A program made the translations under genes and the position numbers. This document shows positions 33,671 through 35,181 of a stretch of 35,181 nucleotides of DNA, one piece after another. The stretch is from NCBI GenBank assembly GCA_036009005.1, contig DASYMP010000331.1, forward strand, positions 1 through 35,181, in the 5' to 3' direction. Position 1 is the stretch's first letter, and the number at the start of each line of letters is the position of its first letter. The notes below the pieces were generated by a model. The model was not told the origin of the DNA and searched no databases. It worked only from the letters and a program-made list of their open reading frames with translations. Source of the DNA: JACVRW01 sp036009005 (GTDB lineage Bacteria; Actinomycetota; Thermoleophilia; Solirubrobacterales; Thermoleophilaceae).

Positions 33671-34393
33671 CTAGCGGTTGTGGTTCACGAGCTCGACGTT
33701 GTGGCCGTCCGGGTCGAGCACGTAGGCGCTGTAGTAGCCGCGGTGGTAGGGGCGCTCGCCCGGGGCGCCGTTGTCGCGGTAGCCGGCCTCGATCGCGGCC
33801 TGGTGGAAGTCGTCCACGGCCTGGTCGTCGGTCGCCGCGAAGGCCATGTGCAGGTGCTCGGTCACCTGGTCGCCTGAGAGCACGGAGAACGAGCCGGTCT
33901 CGCTCCCGGCGAACTGGACGCGCTCTTCGGTCTCCGTTTGCTTGCCGAGCCGCGCGTGCGGCCCGATCGTCTCGTAGAAGCGCTTCGAGGCCTGGACGTC
34001 GGTGACCCGGACCCAGAGGTGGTCGACGCCGGGACGTACGTCCTCGAAGTGGACGGCCTCGGCGCTGTTGCCGTCCGGGTCGAGCAGGAAGCCGCCGTAG
34101 TAGTCGCCGCCGTACTGCGTGCGCGGCCCCGGCTCGCCGTCGCTCGCGTAGCCCGCGTCGATGCCGGCCTGCCAGAACTCGTCCACGCGCTCGCGTGAGG
34201 GCGCCCCGAAGCCGATGTGCAGCCCGCGCGTGACCGGGTTCCACGCGGTGGCCTCCGTGAGCGAGAAGTCGCTCCACTCCGTGAAGTGGTCGTCCGAGTA
34301 GCTCTCGTCGATTCCGATCACCGCGAGCACGGTCGTGTAGAAGCGCTCGGAGGCGCCCCGGTCGGACACGCGGATCGTCACGTGGTCGAACAC
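33671..34393 (-). CDS. Tandem glyoxalase-fold (VOC) protein
   Basis: 240 residues holding two VOC modules: residues 1-118 (FDHVTIRVSDRGASERFYTTVLAVIG, then GGFLLDPDGNSAEAVHF) and 123-240 (VDHLWVRVTDVQASKRFYETIGPHA, then YYSAYVLDPDGHNVELVNHN). The DPDGN/DPDGH-xxE ends carry the usual metal Glu in both halves, suggesting an internal duplication with a metal site in each. The substrate is unknown. Start GTG at 34393 (MFDHVTI). It is convergent with the flavoprotein, 8 bases apart. Confidence 0.9.
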   Translation of the reverse strand: MFDHVTIRVSDRGASERFYTTVLAVIGIDESYSDDHFTEWSDFSLTEATAWNPVTRGLHIGFGAPSRERVDEFWQAGIDAGYASDGEPGPRTQYGGDYYGGFLLDPDGNSAEAVHFEDVRPGVDHLWVRVTDVQASKRFYETIGPHARLGKQTETEERVQFAGSETGSFSVLSGDQVTEHLHMAFAATDDQAVDDFHQAAIEAGYRDNGAPGERPYHRGYYSAYVLDPDGHNVELVNHNR

Positions 34394-34429
34394 GGCGGCG
34401 ACTATGCCAGACGAGTCACGCCCCGCGGC

Positions 34430-35107
34430 TCACCACGCGACCTCCCTGAAGTCGCTGAGCATCCGGCCCGTGGGCCCGTCGTCGGGAAGCAATGCCGCCC
34501 AGACGATCCAGCGCGCGCCCTCCTCGACGGGGCCGCCGGCCGGTCCGCCTATGCCGGTTGCGCGCCAGCCGGGGTTCACGGCGTTCACGAGCACCCCGTC
34601 GTCCCGGAGCTCCTCGGCGAGCATCAGCGTGAGCGCGTTCAGCGCGGCCTTCGACACGCTGTATGCGGGCGTCTCGCGCGGGCGCACGCCTGGCGCGGCG
34701 CCCGTGAGGCGCTCGAGCGTGCCCGCGCCGGCCGACACGTTGACGATCCGGCCGCGCGCGGACTGCTTGAGCAGGTCCGCGAACGCCATGGAGATCCGCC
34801 ACGGACCGAGCGCATTCGTCTCGAACGCCGCGGACGCGACCGAGAGATCCGCCGACAGCAGGCTCTGGCCGAGGTCGTAATGGACGCCCGCGTTGTTCAC
34901 GAGGATGTCGAGGCGGCCGAGCTCTGCGCGCAGGGCCCCGACGCTGTGAGGATCGGTCACGTCCAGCTTCCGAACCGCCACACCGGCGGTGCTCGCGTGC
35001 ACCGCCTCCCCGGCCTCGACGTCGCGCACCCCTGCGACCACCTGGCAACCCTCGGCCGCGAGCTGCCGCGCGACCTCGGCGCCGAGGCCGCGTCCCGCAC
35101 CGGTCAC
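34430..35107 (-). CDS. Short-chain dehydrogenase/reductase, possibly with a 5' frameshift
   Basis: 225 residues of classical SDR: TGAGRGLG cofactor loop, LDVTD, LVNNAGVHYD, NVSAGAG with the catalytic Ser, and YSVSK (Tyr/Lys). The specificity part is VNPGWRATGI. NAD(P)-dependent; substrate unknown. The available start, GTG at 35107, begins inside the first beta strand (VTGAG). In the same frame the upstream codons read LALV back to a stop, with no usual start. One base out of frame, an ATG at 35127 would give MNQ-x-LALVTGAGRGLG, a canonical start, if one base were added before 35107. So the gene may have lost one base, or use the short GTG start. Confidence 0.85.
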   Translation of the reverse strand: MTGAGRGLGAEVARQLAAEGCQVVAGVRDVEAGEAVHASTAGVAVRKLDVTDPHSVGALRAELGRLDILVNNAGVHYDLGQSLLSADLSVASAAFETNALGPWRISMAFADLLKQSARGRIVNVSAGAGTLERLTGAAPGVRPRETPAYSVSKAALNALTLMLAEELRDDGVLVNAVNPGWRATGIGGPAGGPVEEGARWIVWAALLPDDGPTGRMLSDFREVAW

Positions 35108-35163
35108 AAGGGCTAGAGCTGGTTCATGTAGAATGGATCAAGTATCCGCGAGCGGGAGGTCAT

Positions 35164-35181
35164 GTGTCAACGGAAGTGGCT
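35164..35181 (+). CDS. Start of an unidentified gene cut by the right edge
   Basis: GGGAGG (35154-35159) precedes a GTG at 35164 reading V-S-T-E-V-A to the window end; an overlapping ATG at 35162 lies too near the ribosome site. TAGAAT (35129-35134) could be its -10 box. Only six codons are visible, so nothing can be said about function. Confidence 0.35.

Overview
The window is high-GC DNA that is almost entirely coding. It resembles a chromosomal segment of a deep-branching actinobacterium, probably class Thermoleophilia (Solirubrobacterales or relatives). This placement is an inference. It rests on strong G/C bias at third positions, heavy use of GTG starts, an actinobacterial-type LexA box (CGAAC-N4-GTTCG) next to uvrA, an H+-pyrophosphatase with the GDCAGMAADLFETY motif, and small secreted proteins of a kind I associate with that class. 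I saw no rRNA, tRNA, insertion sequence, integrase or CRISPR array.

Layout. (1) 1-4045, minus strand: a tightly packed run reading glutaredoxin-like protein, rex, YbdK-type carboxylate-amine ligase, a small DUF1844-like protein, mtnP, then hppA, which runs off the left edge. It joins NADH sensing, thiol chemistry, methylthioadenosine salvage and pyrophosphate energetics. (2) 4072-5652, plus: a CPA1 Na+/H+ antiporter. (3) 5662-8181, minus: tsaE-tsaB-rimI-tsaD, the t6A tRNA-modification operon, followed upstream by a family-4 uracil-DNA glycosylase. (4) 9057-11598, plus: a DUF2520 Rossmann protein, panC and panB (pantothenate synthesis), joined by 4-nt overlaps. (5) 11633-14641: two related secreted proteins with degenerate repeats flank a hexapeptide acyltransferase and a DCC-thiol/GGDEF gene pair. 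The DCC gene carries a remarkable 47-nt internal palindrome. (6) 14656-23550: uvrA with an SOS box, a glyoxalase-fold gene, a coiled-coil protein, a secreted copper protein, uvrB, a LysR regulator and a cupin. (7) 23598-25173: a GIY-YIG protein, a two-span membrane protein and a small secreted protein, with a strong bidirectional terminator between the last two. (8) 25272-27701: a large KAP-type P-loop NTPase with an N-terminal TIR-like domain and two membrane spans. It is the best candidate in the window for a conflict or anti-phage protein. (9) 27766-35181: an ABC-F protein, lytic transglycosylase, coaE, rpsA, a geranylgeranyl-reductase-like flavoprotein, a tandem glyoxalase-fold protein, an SDR with a damaged-looking 5' end, and the first codons of one more gene.

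Most genes are housekeeping. CoA synthesis appears twice (panB/panC and coaE), nucleotide excision repair twice (uvrA and uvrB) plus a uracil glycosylase, and t6A formation as one operon. The points most worth following are the TIR-like/KAP NTPase, the in-frame palindromic insertion in the DCC gene, the PHM-like copper protein fused to a cupredoxin, the DUF2520-panC-panB linkage, and the SDR and coaE 5' ends.
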